Shown here: piece after piece, positions 50,772 through 60,056 of the stretch | Layout: each line of letters begins with the position of its first letter | Numbering within the stretch: position 1 is the stretch's first letter | Assembly: GCF_016801985.1 (NCBI RefSeq) | Contig: NZ_JAEVLS010000006.1 | Coordinates: forward strand, 124,001-188,000 | Direction of reading: 5' to 3' | DNA length: 64,000 nucleotides | Origin: Steroidobacter gossypii | Lineage (GTDB): Bacteria > Pseudomonadota > Gammaproteobacteria > Steroidobacterales > Steroidobacteraceae | The notes under the pieces: model-generated | What the model saw: only the letters and a program-made list of their open reading frames with translations | Told to the model about the DNA's origin: nothing | The model's database searches: none | Made by a program: the position numbers and the translations under genes

Positions 50772-53206
50772 GGCTGAGAAGCGCCTGGCTCGTGGCGGTG
50801 TTGGGCATCGCCACGCTGTCAGGCTGCGGTAAACCCGAGCCCGAGCCGCCGCCCGCGCCACCGCCGCTCAGCAAGCAAGGGCTGTCGCTGTCGTCCTGGA
50901 AATCGCCGCGCCCCGACCTGCACGATCGTTTGTTACTGGCGCATGCGCTGGCCAAAGGCGACACGGAGGCGATGGTCCTGGTCGCTACCGAAGTCGGCAA
51001 GACGGCCACGGTGGCGCAAGCTATCGCCGCGCTCGGCGGCGACATTCAAACGCGCTTCGATGATGTGGGTTATCTGCGAGTGCGCCTGGCGCTCGAGCGC
51101 TTCGCCGAAGTGGACGCGCTGCCCGATGTGTTGATGGCGGATCTCGACGGCGGCGGCGCGCACGGTCTATACGCGAACGATCGCGATCGCGTGCGCTATC
51201 CGGTGATGGGCGCGGACACTCCCCAACAGGCGGATACCCGGACCGATCCATTCGCGACCGATACGCTGCTCGGTGCCGAAATCGGTTCTCCAGCAACGAC
51301 GCTTGCTGCGGAAATCGAAACTCTGTTGCAAGCTGCGGCTGGCCAAGAAGCGAACGTTATCGCGCGCGATGCGGATGGCGGCAGATTTCCGGGCGGCGGC
51401 TCCGATTTCTTTGCGCTGATGGCGAATCGAGCCGTGGAAGTTCATGGCAAGCCGTGGCTGTTCGCCGCTGGCGCATTGGGCCGGGTCGAAGGTGTGACCG
51501 GCGCTTCGAGCGGTCGACGCGTAATCTCTGTAGGTGACAGCGCCATGCCCGCCACGGCGAGTCTCGGCCCCGCTTCGGACGGCGCCGCGAAACCCGATAT
51601 GCTTGCGCAGGGCGGCTTCGAAGGCGCAGCGAGCGCGACTGAATCTCTGATCGCCGAGGCGCGCGCGGAGAACTTGCCTGCCGACGCCCGACACATCACT
51701 TGGGCGCTGCGCATGGGCGCGCGTCGTCTCGATGATCATCCGTCGCACGAGCAAGGCTTCGGTGTCCTCGACACGACAAGGGCGAAAGAACTGCTCGAAC
51801 AAGTGCAGGCTCGCAGTTTCGATCTGCCCGACATTCAGACGCGCGCTCCAGTCAAAACCTATGTCTCTCGTTTCCTTCCCGAGGCCGGCGTGGGGCAGGG
51901 GCTCTATGAGCGCGAAGGCTGGTTGATACGGCAGAAGGATACACGGACCATCACGCTGCTACGTCAAAGCGGCGCGCCCACGCCGCTCGCCTATTCGTTG
52001 CAATGGCGAGGCAATGATGGAACGTTCAAAACGGCCCGGGACGAAGTGACTTTGCCGCTGCATGAACCGGTGCAGCTCGAATTGGAAATCTCCCCGCAAC
52101 AGGTCGGCATCCACAGCGCGCACCTGTATCTGATCGACAAGGCCAGCGAGCTCCCAGTGCATGCCGTGATGACTACCATCGTGGCGGCGGAGCCGTTCAC
52201 CGCGGCGAATCGCTATCGTATCGAGCATCGCGAACAGATGCGGGGCAAGCAGCCGAAGCGGTACTTCCTCGACGTTCCGCCGAATATTTCTTCGTTGCGC
52301 GTCGATGCCGCTGTTCGCGCGGGACGAGTGCAGCTGATGCTGACCGGCGGCGCGCTTGCTTTGCCTCCGTCGAAGGTCATCGCCGCAGGCCAACCGGCCG
52401 TGCTTCTAGTGGCATATCCGCCGCCGGGTGTCTACGAGCTGACAATCCTGCCGACCCACACGCCAGTGGACGATCTGCAAATATCGGCATCGACTTACTA
52501 CGTCGACTCGCAGCTGGATGAGAAGCCGCCCGAGAACAACTCGACCTTGCTATGGATGAACAACATCTACGCGCCCGTACAGCGCAGCGACATCCTCACC
52601 GAAATTGGCGCGCGCCGCGTGTTGAAGGATGCGGGCGGCCCCAGCGGTATGCGCGCTTATAACATCGCCGTGGAGCCCGATAGCAGCTCGCTTCGGGTTG
52701 CCGTAACACCGGCGGACGGCCGCACGCGTATGGGGCTTTATCTGTATGACTGCGCAACCGGCTCGTGCAAGTTGTGGGGCAGCGATGTTTTTACACGGCC
52801 GGCGGCCAAGGCGCTGGTCGTGCCGAATCCTCGCGCGGGTCTGTGGCGAGTCGTAGTCGATGCCACCGCCCCGGGGACTGCATTCGAGTACACACAGATC
52901 GTGTCGCATCCACGTTTCGGTCGAGGCAGCGTCGCGGGCGAAAGTGTGGAGCGTCGTACCGGCGCGCGCTGGAACCAGCAAGTGAGCTACCAAGTGAGCG
53001 CAGCACCGCCGTTTGGATATGATCTGGTGGGCTTGATGGATGTGGTGGATCCGGGCAGCGAAGCAGAGGAGCGGGCGGCGCCGTTCAGCGATTGGCAAGC
53101 CGGCGAAGACGGTCGCGATCTGCCGTTGCGCCCGCTGCGCCTGAGCACTCAGGTCATGCGGCTGGAAGTGGAGGCCGCGCGTTCCTCGACGGCTCCTCCG
53201 CGGTGA
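50768..53206 (+). CDS. TPPII-like subtilase-fold lipoprotein with a degenerate active site
   Basis: The GTG at 50768 overlaps the M13 stop and gives 812 residues with a lipobox (TLSGC). ISVGDSAMPATASLGPASDG and AKPDMLAQGG match the SxGP and KPDVxAPG segments before the catalytic Ser of subtilases, but the expected GTSMAxP is absent; instead comes FEGAASATESLIAEARAEN. I also see no HGTHVAG or DTG-type site. The later order (GQGLYEREGWL, then LELEISPQQVG, then PVHAVMTTIVAAEPF, then RYFLDVPPNISSLRVD) follows the tripeptidyl-peptidase II non-catalytic region. This suggests a pseudoprotease or a peptide-binding protein, perhaps working with the M13 peptidase. Homology is by pattern; a structure search would confirm it. 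Confidence 0.6.
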   Translation: MRLRSAWLVAVLGIATLSGCGKPEPEPPPAPPPLSKQGLSLSSWKSPRPDLHDRLLLAHALAKGDTEAMVLVATEVGKTATVAQAIAALGGDIQTRFDDVGYLRVRLALERFAEVDALPDVLMADLDGGGAHGLYANDRDRVRYPVMGADTPQQADTRTDPFATDTLLGAEIGSPATTLAAEIETLLQAAAGQEANVIARDADGGRFPGGGSDFFALMANRAVEVHGKPWLFAAGALGRVEGVTGASSGRRVISVGDSAMPATASLGPASDGAAKPDMLAQGGFEGAASATESLIAEARAENLPADARHITWALRMGARRLDDHPSHEQGFGVLDTTRAKELLEQVQARSFDLPDIQTRAPVKTYVSRFLPEAGVGQGLYEREGWLIRQKDTRTITLLRQSGAPTPLAYSLQWRGNDGTFKTARDEVTLPLHEPVQLELEISPQQVGIHSAHLYLIDKASELPVHAVMTTIVAAEPFTAANRYRIEHREQMRGKQPKRYFLDVPPNISSLRVDAAVRAGRVQLMLTGGALALPPSKVIAAGQPAVLLVAYPPPGVYELTILPTHTPVDDLQISASTYYVDSQLDEKPPENNSTLLWMNNIYAPVQRSDILTEIGARRVLKDAGGPSGMRAYNIAVEPDSSSLRVAVTPADGRTRMGLYLYDCATGSCKLWGSDVFTRPAAKALVVPNPRAGLWRVVVDATAPGTAFEYTQIVSHPRFGRGSVAGESVERRTGARWNQQVSYQVSAAPPFGYDLVGLMDVVDPGSEAEERAAPFSDWQAGEDGRDLPLRPLRLSTQVMRLEVEAARSSTAPPR

Positions 53207-53268
53207 CGTGACGCATTCATGAAACAAGGTGCGCACGGTCGTTCCTGGCTTTGCGCGCCCGACTCTCG

Positions 53269-53297
53269 TATAAAAAGCCGGCCGGCCGGGCGGCCGG
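53269..53297 (+). promoter_or_regulatory. -10-like box and leader hairpin before gnd
   Basis: TATAAA at 53269-53274 resembles a -10 box, but no good -35 box lies 16-18 bases upstream. It is followed by a 7-bp GC hairpin (CCGGCCG 53278-53284 with CGGCCGG 53291-53297) that ends 24 bases before the gnd ATG. Confidence 0.35.
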
Positions 53298-53321
53298 TTC
53301 CCAATCGGAACGAGGCTGAGT

Positions 53322-54779
53322 ATGAGCACTGAAATTGCGGATGTCGGTCTGATCGGCCTGGCCGTGATGGGCGAGAACCTGGCGCTGAACATGGAGAGCC
53401 GCGGCTTCCGTGTCGCTGTGTTCAACCGAACCACTGCGCGAGTGGACGAGTTCATTCAGGGGCGCGCCAAAGGTAAGCGCTTCGTCGGCGCCCATGATGT
53501 GACGGAGTTCGTCGCAGCGATACAGCGGCCACGCAAAATCGTGATGCTGGTGAAAGCGGGCGCACCCGTGGATCAACTGATCGATCAGCTGCTGCCCCTG
53601 CTGGATCAGGGCGACATTCTCATCGACGGTGGCAACAGCCTGTTCACCGATACCATCCGGCGCACCCAGCGAGTGGAAGAGGCTGGCATGCTGTTCGTCG
53701 GCTCCGGCGTTTCGGGAGGCGAAGACGGCGCCTTGCATGGGCCTTCGCTGATGCCGGGCGGCAGTCCGGCTGCCTGGCCGCATATCAAACCGATCTTTCA
53801 AGCCGTCTGCGCGCGCACGCCCGAAGGCGAACCCTGCTGCGACTGGATGGGCGAAAACGGCGCCGGCCACTTTGTGAAGATGATTCACAACGGCATCGAG
53901 TATGGCGACATGCAGCTCATCGGCGAGACCTACGACGTGATGAAGCGCGTGCTCGGCATGAGCAACGCGGAGATGCACGGAGTGTTCGCCGAATGGAATC
54001 GCGCCGAGCTCGATAGCTACCTGATCGAGATCACCCGCGACATTCTCGGCTTCGTCGACAAGAACGGCGAGGCTACCATCGACCAGATACTGGATGCCGC
54101 GGGCCAGAAGGGCACCGGCAAATGGACCGTAATCGAAGCGCTGGATCACGGCATACCGCTCACCTTGATCGGCGAGGCGGTGTTTGCTCGCGCCTTGTCG
54201 GCTGCGAAACAAGAGCGCGTGCAGGCCTCGAAACAGCTCGAGCCGGTGGTGAGCGAGTTCAAGGGGGACCGCAAGCAGCTCATCGAGGATCTGCGACAGG
54301 CGTTGTACGCTTCGAAGATCATCAGCTACGCGCAGGGCTATCAGCTGCTGCGTTCGGCGGCCAAGCAGTACCAGTGGAGTTTGAACTATGGCGGCATCGC
54401 GCTGGTCTGGCGCGGCGGCTGCATCATTCGTTCGGCGTTCCTGGGCGATATCAAAAAAGCTTTCGATCGCGATCCGCAGCTCGTCAATCTGCTGCTCGAT
54501 CCGTTCTTCCGAGATGCCGTGTCGAGCCGACAGGCCGGCTGGCGGCGCGCCATCGTGGCGGCGATTCAGAGCGGCATCCCCGTGCCTTGCATGAGCGCGG
54601 CGTTGTCGTACTTCGACGGTTATCGCGCGGAGCGGTTGCCCGCCAATCTATTGCAGGCTCAGCGAGATTTCTTCGGCGCCCATACATACGAGCGAGTCGA
54701 TCAGCCTCGCGGCGAGTTTTTCCATACGGACTGGACCGGTCACGGCGGCGCCACGACGTCGCGTTCCTACAGCGCCTGA
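53322..54779 (+). CDS. gnd: 6-phosphogluconate dehydrogenase, decarboxylating
   Basis: A 485-residue protein. NADP site near VGLIGLAVMGENLALNM, substrate motif VGSGVSGGEDGALHGPSLMPGG (quoted in part), catalytic Lys region GENGAGHFVKMIHNGIEYGDMQ and the C-terminal KGTGKWT block are diagnostic. This is the long form (GndA-like, about 470-490 residues). It converts 6-phosphogluconate to ribulose-5-phosphate, CO2 and NADPH in the pentose phosphate pathway. Upstream is a GC hairpin, and the ribosome site is weak (gaggctgag). The gap after it contains hairpins before the convergent barrel gene. Confidence 0.95.
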   Translation: MSTEIADVGLIGLAVMGENLALNMESRGFRVAVFNRTTARVDEFIQGRAKGKRFVGAHDVTEFVAAIQRPRKIVMLVKAGAPVDQLIDQLLPLLDQGDILIDGGNSLFTDTIRRTQRVEEAGMLFVGSGVSGGEDGALHGPSLMPGGSPAAWPHIKPIFQAVCARTPEGEPCCDWMGENGAGHFVKMIHNGIEYGDMQLIGETYDVMKRVLGMSNAEMHGVFAEWNRAELDSYLIEITRDILGFVDKNGEATIDQILDAAGQKGTGKWTVIEALDHGIPLTLIGEAVFARALSAAKQERVQASKQLEPVVSEFKGDRKQLIEDLRQALYASKIISYAQGYQLLRSAAKQYQWSLNYGGIALVWRGGCIIRSAFLGDIKKAFDRDPQLVNLLLDPFFRDAVSSRQAGWRRAIVAAIQSGIPVPCMSAALSYFDGYRAERLPANLLQAQRDFFGAHTYERVDQPRGEFFHTDWTGHGGATTSRSYSA

Positions 54780-54885
54780 GCGCCCCGGGGCACTGGGTTT
54801 TCGCCGAGTGCCAGTCGCCGCGGCGGCAGAAAAAAATACTGCCCGTGATATGAGTTGAATATCGCAGGCCGATGCGAGAACGTTT

Positions 54886-54903
54886 CGGTGTTCGAGAACA
54901 CCG
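54886..54903. terminator. Short hairpin in the gap between gnd and the barrel gene
   Basis: CGGTGTT/AACACCG (7 bp) with a CGAG tetraloop lies between the stops of the convergent gnd and outer-membrane barrel genes. No U-run is present. It is a weak terminator or other hairpin. Confidence 0.35.
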
Positions 54904-54984
54904 CCGGCAACGGAACTGCTGGGTGTCGGCGCGCCGCGGACTTCAAAGCTCGTGACAGCGAGTTTTCAATCCGCGGCGTCCGTT

Positions 54985-56283
54985 TCAGCGCGGCCGGATG
55001 CGGTCCCGGCGCTGGCCGAATTGCATCTCGAATGCGATGCCGATTTCAGGAGTCGCTTCGCGTTCTTCTTCGAGCTTGCGGCGAGGCCAGGCGACACCGC
55101 CGCGCAATTCCAGGATCAACCAGTCCGGTGTGAGCTGCCGACGCATGATCAGGCGCAGCGCAGGCCGCGTGAGTGGCACTTCATTGTCGGTGGCGCCTTC
55201 CACGTGCGCCTGCCAGGCGAGGCCGGTGCGCTGACCGACGCTCTGAAACAAGGTGAACTGACTGAACCATTCCAGGCCGTCGGTTTCTTCGGTGTACTTG
55301 CCGAGATTGCTCCAGCGCAGCAGGAAACGATCGGAAATCACGCGGTCCAGGTTGATGCGTGTGGTGGTGCCGAACCCCTCGGTGTTTTGCCAGAACACGG
55401 TTTCGCGAGCGGTGAATACATAGCGCTCGGCGAACGAGCGCACCACTTCGTAACGCACGCGTGCATATGGATCGAGCGGCATATCGACGCGCACGCCCAC
55501 GCCGGCGTCGAAGTCGTTGCCGGTGCGCTCGGGGCTGGAGTATCCCAAGCCCAGCAGCACGCTCTCATCTTCGAGTGTGCCGAACTGCTGCGTCGGCAGC
55601 GCGTCGAAGTCCCCTTCGGTATCGCTGATGTAATTGTCCTCGCCGACGCGGCCGGCGAAGGCGGAAATGCGTTCGTCCCACTGCGGCAGCTGCAGGCGGG
55701 CGCGGAAGCGCAGACGGGGATCGAAGCCGTCGTACTCGCTCCACAAACCGCCGACCGTCACCGTGCCGTAAGTGGCGTGATAGTCGTCGTAATGAATCTG
55801 ATCGCCGAACAAACCATCGAGCCATGCCGACGACGCGCAAGCAGTGACCGTGAGGCTGCGACGCACGCGCTGTAGGACGCTGAGCTCGCCTTGATCGGGC
55901 TGCGCGCAGATTTCCATCGGACCGGCTTCGTCCTGCTCGGGCGGTGGCCCGGCCGCCAGCGGATCGTCCGCATGGGGTTCCCGTTCCAGGGTGCGCGGAT
56001 CGCCTTCGTCCTGCTGCAGAACCGGGTCGCGCAGCGGACCTTGATTCACGTCCTCGGGATCGATGACTTCGGGTTTGTCGCCGGGCTGCTCCGGATCCGC
56101 CGGCGTGGGCACGGGCTGAACCGGTTCATCCTGCGCCGGCTCGTCGCCCGGTTCCGGGGTTTGCGCCAGCGCGTGCTCCGTGAACAGGCCACCGAGGGAA
56201 CAAATCAGCAGCAGCGCGACGGCCGGCAACCCGGATGGGCGTCGCTCTGAGCCTGCTCTGACGAATGCCCCGTCCGCACGCAT
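54985..56283 (-). CDS. Outer-membrane beta-barrel protein with an acidic Pro-rich linker
   Basis: The ATG at 56283 gives 432 residues; a longer frame to 56694 overlaps the VOC gene. A signal peptide (LPAVALLLICSLGGLFTEHALA, in part) ends near 40. Residues about 42-120 form a linker rich in Pro, Glu, Asp and Gln (for example EPVQPVPTPADPEQPGDKP). The C-terminal part has aromatic beta-strand patterns (YGTVTVGGLWSEYDG, RFRARLQLPQWDE, LLRWSNLGKYTEE) and ends RDRIRPR, not in the usual aromatic residue. I do not recognise the family. A periplasmic-spanning acidic arm on a barrel is possible. Confidence 0.65.
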   Translation of the reverse strand: MRADGAFVRAGSERRPSGLPAVALLLICSLGGLFTEHALAQTPEPGDEPAQDEPVQPVPTPADPEQPGDKPEVIDPEDVNQGPLRDPVLQQDEGDPRTLEREPHADDPLAAGPPPEQDEAGPMEICAQPDQGELSVLQRVRRSLTVTACASSAWLDGLFGDQIHYDDYHATYGTVTVGGLWSEYDGFDPRLRFRARLQLPQWDERISAFAGRVGEDNYISDTEGDFDALPTQQFGTLEDESVLLGLGYSSPERTGNDFDAGVGVRVDMPLDPYARVRYEVVRSFAERYVFTARETVFWQNTEGFGTTTRINLDRVISDRFLLRWSNLGKYTEETDGLEWFSQFTLFQSVGQRTGLAWQAHVEGATDNEVPLTRPALRLIMRRQLTPDWLILELRGGVAWPRRKLEEEREATPEIGIAFEMQFGQRRDRIRPR

Positions 56284-56421
56284 ATGTCCTGTTTTTGCCG
56301 GTAGTCTTGAGGAAATCAACGCAATCGCTGCGCCGGAGTTCCTTGTGAGGCCGCCGCTGCGTTTATGATGTCCAGTCCCGAGCCCGCTGTTGCGGCTGTT
56401 GTTATGTCGAGGGTATCGCCC

Positions 56422-56841
56422 ATGAGGTATCTGCACACTATGGTGCGCGTCACGGATCTGAGCGCTTCGCTGCGTTTTTACTGCGAAGCCCTGGGACTGC
56501 GCGAAGTCCGACGTATCGAAAACGAAACAGGGCGTTTCACCCTGGTGTTCCTGGCCGCGCCGGGCGACGAGCACGCCCAGGTGGAGCTGACCTACAACTG
56601 GGACCCGGAGCAGTACGGGATCGGGCGCGCCTTTGGCCATCTGGCGTACGAAGTCGACGACATCTATGCCGCCTGCCAGCGTTTGACGGATCATGGCGTC
56701 ACCATCAACCGCCCGCCGCGCGACGGCCGCATGGCGTTCGTGCGCTCACCGGACAATATCTCGGTGGAGTTGCTGCAGCGGGGCGGCTCGCTCGAGCCGC
56801 GCGAGCCGTGGAAATCCATGCCCAACACGGGCGAGTGGTAG
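56422..56841 (+). CDS. Glyoxalase I-like (VOC superfamily) protein
   Basis: The ATG at 56422 (CGAGGG site 8 bases earlier) gives 139 residues; an ATG at 56404 is possible. The beta-alpha-beta-beta-beta repeat shows HTMVRVTDLSASLRFYCEALGL and FGHLAYEVDDIYAACQRLTDHG. The metal ligands (His in the first and second module, Glu in VELTYN and SVELLQ) are as in GloA lactoylglutathione lyase. Glyoxalase I removes methylglyoxal with glutathione. A short form of about 135 residues is usual for bacterial GloA. It precedes the ClpP-like gene by 58 bases. Confidence 0.85.
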   Translation: MRYLHTMVRVTDLSASLRFYCEALGLREVRRIENETGRFTLVFLAAPGDEHAQVELTYNWDPEQYGIGRAFGHLAYEVDDIYAACQRLTDHGVTINRPPRDGRMAFVRSPDNISVELLQRGGSLEPREPWKSMPNTGEW

Positions 56842-56899
56842 AATCTGCGGCCTGCCGACGTTTACGACCGCCAGACCCGTTCTGTTCGAAGGAGTTTTC

Positions 56900-57505
56900 A
56901 TGTCCGCCTCCATCTTCAATGCCGATCGCGAAGACAAGCAGCCCGAGAAGCTCGAAAGACCCGAGACACTGGCGGAGCAACTGGCGTTTAAGTCGCGTTT
57001 CGTGCTGGTGTTCGGCGAGATCAATCACAACGTCGCGCGCAGCGTGTGCGAAAGGTTGATCGCGTTGTCGCAACAATCGGATGCACCGATCCGCATGCTG
57101 ATCTCATCGCCCGGCGGCCACGTCGAATCCGGCGACGCCATTCACGACATGATTCGTTTCATCAACGCGCCGGTGACCACCATCGGCACCGGCTGGGTGG
57201 CCAGCGCCGGCACGCACATCTTCCTGGCGGCCGAGAAGCAGAACCGCGTCTGTCTGCCGAACACCCGGTTCATGATTCACCAGCCGGGCGGCGGCGCCGG
57301 CGGGCCGGCGGCGGACATCGCGATCCAAGCCAAGGAGATTCTGCGCACGCGCGAGCGCATCGCGCGCACCATTTCCAAGCAGACCGGCCGGCCGTACGAG
57401 AAGGTGGTCGTGGATATGGAACGTGACTTCTGGATGAGCGCCAACGAAGCCATCGACTACGGCATCGTGTCGCGCGTGGTCGAGTCGTACAAAGAACTAA
57501 GCTGA
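56900..57505 (+). CDS. ClpP-like serine protease
   Basis: The ATG at 56900 has an AAGGAG site 7 bases earlier and gives 201 residues. The ClpP triad can be matched: Ser in GWVASAGTHIF, His in MIHQPGGG, Asp in the VVVDMERDF region. SSPGGHVESGDAIHDMI and TISKQTGRPYEKV also follow the family. It lacks the N-terminal propeptide and axial loop lengths of standard ClpP and the canonical QAASMGAFLL, so it is a paralog (ClpP2/ClpQ-like group). No ClpX or ClpA gene is adjacent. It may serve a separate target or form mixed rings. Confidence 0.82.
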   Translation: MSASIFNADREDKQPEKLERPETLAEQLAFKSRFVLVFGEINHNVARSVCERLIALSQQSDAPIRMLISSPGGHVESGDAIHDMIRFINAPVTTIGTGWVASAGTHIFLAAEKQNRVCLPNTRFMIHQPGGGAGGPAADIAIQAKEILRTRERIARTISKQTGRPYEKVVVDMERDFWMSANEAIDYGIVSRVVESYKELS

Positions 57506-58417
57506 CAGTTCGACGCGCTCAGCGAGGCACGCTCGCACCTGCGCCCGGAACCATTGCGAAGCGGGGTCTTCGTCGACGTTGGAGTGCCAGTACAGAAAGG
57601 ACTCCAACGGCGGCGACTCGATGGGGAAGGGCAGCACCTGATTGTTCATCTGCCGATTCACTATCCCTGCCTGGCCACGCGTCATCGTGGCCAGCAGGTC
57701 GGAACGGCTCACCACCTGGCTCGCGGCTGCATGCTGCTGACAGCGCATCTTGATGTGGCGGGATAATCCCAGCCGCGCCAGCGCCGCATCCTCATAACCT
57801 CCGCCACGGCGCCGCCCGGTCACGAGAACGTGCGACTGGGCTGTGTACGTTTCGATGTCCAGCTTGCCTTGCACGACCGGATGATCGGCGCGCGCCAGCA
57901 CTACCAGCGGCTCGGCGCCGATCCGTTCGCGGCGCACTTCACCCGATAACGGCAGCGCCACGTCGAGCGCCAGATCGATCTCGCCACTCTGCAGGTCTTC
58001 CTCCAGATCGCGCCGCTCGATGCGCACCGAAGCGACGTGGATGTGCGCCGCCTCGTTGCTGATGCGGCTCATCAGCGCCGGCAGAAACGTGAGCTCGTGC
58101 GAATCACGGGCTGCGATGGTGAAGCAGCGTTGCGCCGTGCCCGGCTCGAAGTGACCGACCCGCTGCAACATCTGTTCGAGATTGCCGAGCGAGCTCGCGA
58201 CGCCGTCTGCCAGCGAGCGCGCCAGCGGCGTCGGAATCATCTCGTGGCCCCGGCGCTCGAACAGAGGATCGTTCAGCAGCTCTCGCAGACGCCCCAATGC
58301 GTGGCTGACGGCGGGCTGCGACAGATGCAGTCGCCGGCTGGCAGGGGTGATGCCGCCTTCGCGATAGATCGCGTCGAAGACGGTGAACAGGTTGAGATCG
58401 ATCCTGGATAGCTGCAT
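57497..58417 (-). CDS. LysR-family transcription regulator
   Basis: A 306-residue LTTR. The winged helix-turn-helix (LNLFTVFDAIYREGGITPASRRLHLSQPAVSHALGRLRELL, in parts) is followed by the periplasmic-binding-like effector domain (GEIDLALDVALPLSGEVRRERI). It is divergent from the acyl-CoA dehydrogenase gene across 160 bases, the classical arrangement for LysR control of a neighbouring catabolic gene. The 3' end overlaps the convergent ClpP-like gene by 9 bases. The effector is unknown. Confidence 0.9.
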   Translation of the reverse strand: MQLSRIDLNLFTVFDAIYREGGITPASRRLHLSQPAVSHALGRLRELLNDPLFERRGHEMIPTPLARSLADGVASSLGNLEQMLQRVGHFEPGTAQRCFTIAARDSHELTFLPALMSRISNEAAHIHVASVRIERRDLEEDLQSGEIDLALDVALPLSGEVRRERIGAEPLVVLARADHPVVQGKLDIETYTAQSHVLVTGRRRGGGYEDAALARLGLSRHIKMRCQQHAAASQVVSRSDLLATMTRGQAGIVNRQMNNQVLPFPIESPPLESFLYWHSNVDEDPASQWFRAQVRACLAERVELSA

Positions 58418-58484
58418 GCCAAGCCCTCCCGCGCCCCGGGTCTACGGGGTTATTGTCGCGGAATGGCGGCGACTATGCATATCG

Positions 58485-58503
58485 CTGATCCGGCCGGATT
58501 CAG
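58485..58503. promoter_or_regulatory. Inverted repeat in the LysR/acyl-CoA dehydrogenase divergent region
   Basis: CTGATCCGG and CCGGATTCAG form a nearly exact palindrome between the divergent starts. It is 75 bases before the acyl-CoA dehydrogenase ATG and 68 bases from the LysR start. It is a candidate operator, though not the classical T-N11-A pattern. Confidence 0.4.
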
Positions 58504-58577
58504 ACAATGCATTGGCGTCGCGCCCCGGGCAGACGGCAAGTTAGCGACGGTACCGATCACCTTAGAAGGACACGAGC

Positions 58578-59840
58578 ATGGATTTCGAGTACAGCCCCCG
58601 CGTGCGCGAGTTGCAGGCGCGCCTGCTGCAGTTCTTCGACGAGCACATCTATCCCAACGAGAAGGCTTACGAAGCCGAGGTCGCCGCGAATCGTCGCAAC
58701 GGCGATGCCTTCGTACCGACCCGGGTCATCGAGGACTTGAAGGTCAAGGCGCGCGCTGCCGGGCTGTGGAATCTGTTCCTGCCGCATTCGCCGCGTGTGC
58801 CGGAAGGATTGTCCAATCTCGAATACGCACCGCTTTGCGAGATCATGGGTCGCGTGCCGTGGGCGCCGGAAGTGTTCAACTGTTCGGCGCCCGACACGGG
58901 CAACATGGAAACCATCGAACGTTATGGCACGGAGGCGCACAAGCAGCGTTGGCTGGAGCCTTTGCTTCGAGGCGAGATCCGTTCGGCGTTCCTGATGACG
59001 GAGCCGGCGGTGGCTTCCTCGGATGCGACCAACATCGAATGCTCGATTCGACGCGAGGGCGATGAGTATGTGATCAATGGCCGCAAATGGTGGTCCAGCG
59101 GGGCCAACGATCCGAGGTGCAAGCTGTTCATCGTGATGGGTAAGACCAATCCGGAGGCGAGCAAGCATCAGCAGCAGTCGATGATCCTGGTGCCTGCCGA
59201 TACCAAGGGTGTGACGGTGATGCGTTACCTCTCGGTGTTCGGTTACGACGATGCGCCTCACGGTCATGCGGAGGTGGACCTTTCTGATGTGCGGGTGCCG
59301 GCTTCGAATATTCTGCTTGGGGAGGGCCGTGGGTTTGAGATCGCGCAGGGGCGATTGGGCCCCGGGCGTATCCACCACTGCATGCGATCCATTGGTGTCG
59401 CGGAGCGCGCGCTCGAGTTGATGTGTCGGCGGTTGAGTTCGCGTGTGGCGTTTGGCAAACCGGTGTCGTCTCAGTCGGTGTGGCACGAGCGTATTGCCGA
59501 TGCTCGTTGCATGATCGATCAGGCGCGGCTGCTGGTGCTGCGAGCGGCGTACATGATGGATACGGTCGGCAACAAGGTCGCCAAGCAGGAGATCGCGTTG
59601 ATCAAGGTGGTCGTGCCGAACATGACTTTGCAGGTGCTCGATTGGGCCATCCAGGCCCACGGCGCCGGCGGCGTCTGCGGCGACTTCCCCCTCGCCAAAC
59701 TTTGGGCCGGTCAACGTACGCTGCGTCTGGCTGATGGGCCGGATGAGGTTCACCGCAACGCCATCGCCAAGCTGGAACTCGCTCGGTATGCGTTGAAGCC
59801 CGGCACTGAGGTTGACATGCCGGTCACCCGCGGCGGCTGA
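58578..59840 (+). CDS. Acyl-CoA dehydrogenase family protein
   Basis: A 420-residue protein of the ACAD fold. Segments: [20 protein letters not shown] (FAD/acyl site), [55 protein letters not shown] and the final [15 protein letters not shown] with the conserved Arg. The residue near the active-site Glu position follows the long-chain/ACAD11-like group rather than classical short-chain enzymes. It oxidises acyl-CoA to enoyl-CoA and reduces ETF. The divergent LysR gene probably controls it. The C-terminal end is short, with no tail domain. Confidence 0.88.
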   Translation: MDFEYSPRVRELQARLLQFFDEHIYPNEKAYEAEVAANRRNGDAFVPTRVIEDLKVKARAAGLWNLFLPHSPRVPEGLSNLEYAPLCEIMGRVPWAPEVFNCSAPDTGNMETIERYGTEAHKQRWLEPLLRGEIRSAFLMTEPAVASSDATNIECSIRREGDEYVINGRKWWSSGANDPRCKLFIVMGKTNPEASKHQQQSMILVPADTKGVTVMRYLSVFGYDDAPHGHAEVDLSDVRVPASNILLGEGRGFEIAQGRLGPGRIHHCMRSIGVAERALELMCRRLSSRVAFGKPVSSQSVWHERIADARCMIDQARLLVLRAAYMMDTVGNKVAKQEIALIKVVVPNMTLQVLDWAIQAHGAGGVCGDFPLAKLWAGQRTLRLADGPDEVHRNAIAKLELARYALKPGTEVDMPVTRGG

Positions 59841-60056
59841 CGCTGGACGCGGCTGGCTACCAAGAGCTTCGCTTCGTTTCGCGTTGAGGTGTCGTTGAGG
59901 GCGGTGTCTGAGGCGTCGATGGCTTGGCGCCGTCCGAGGTGCCGTCTCTCCTCCCGGCACCGTCGACGCCTCCGGATCTTCGGTGAACTGCAACCTTACG
60001 CCGAGCTAGCGAGTCTCAACCGACGTGGACGCGAGAGCGCTGGAGGAAAAGAGACG

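Noticed and set aside
48723-50861. Minus-strand open frame of 712 codons
   Set aside because: It covers the complementary strand of the M13 peptidase gene and is only a GC-skew shadow.
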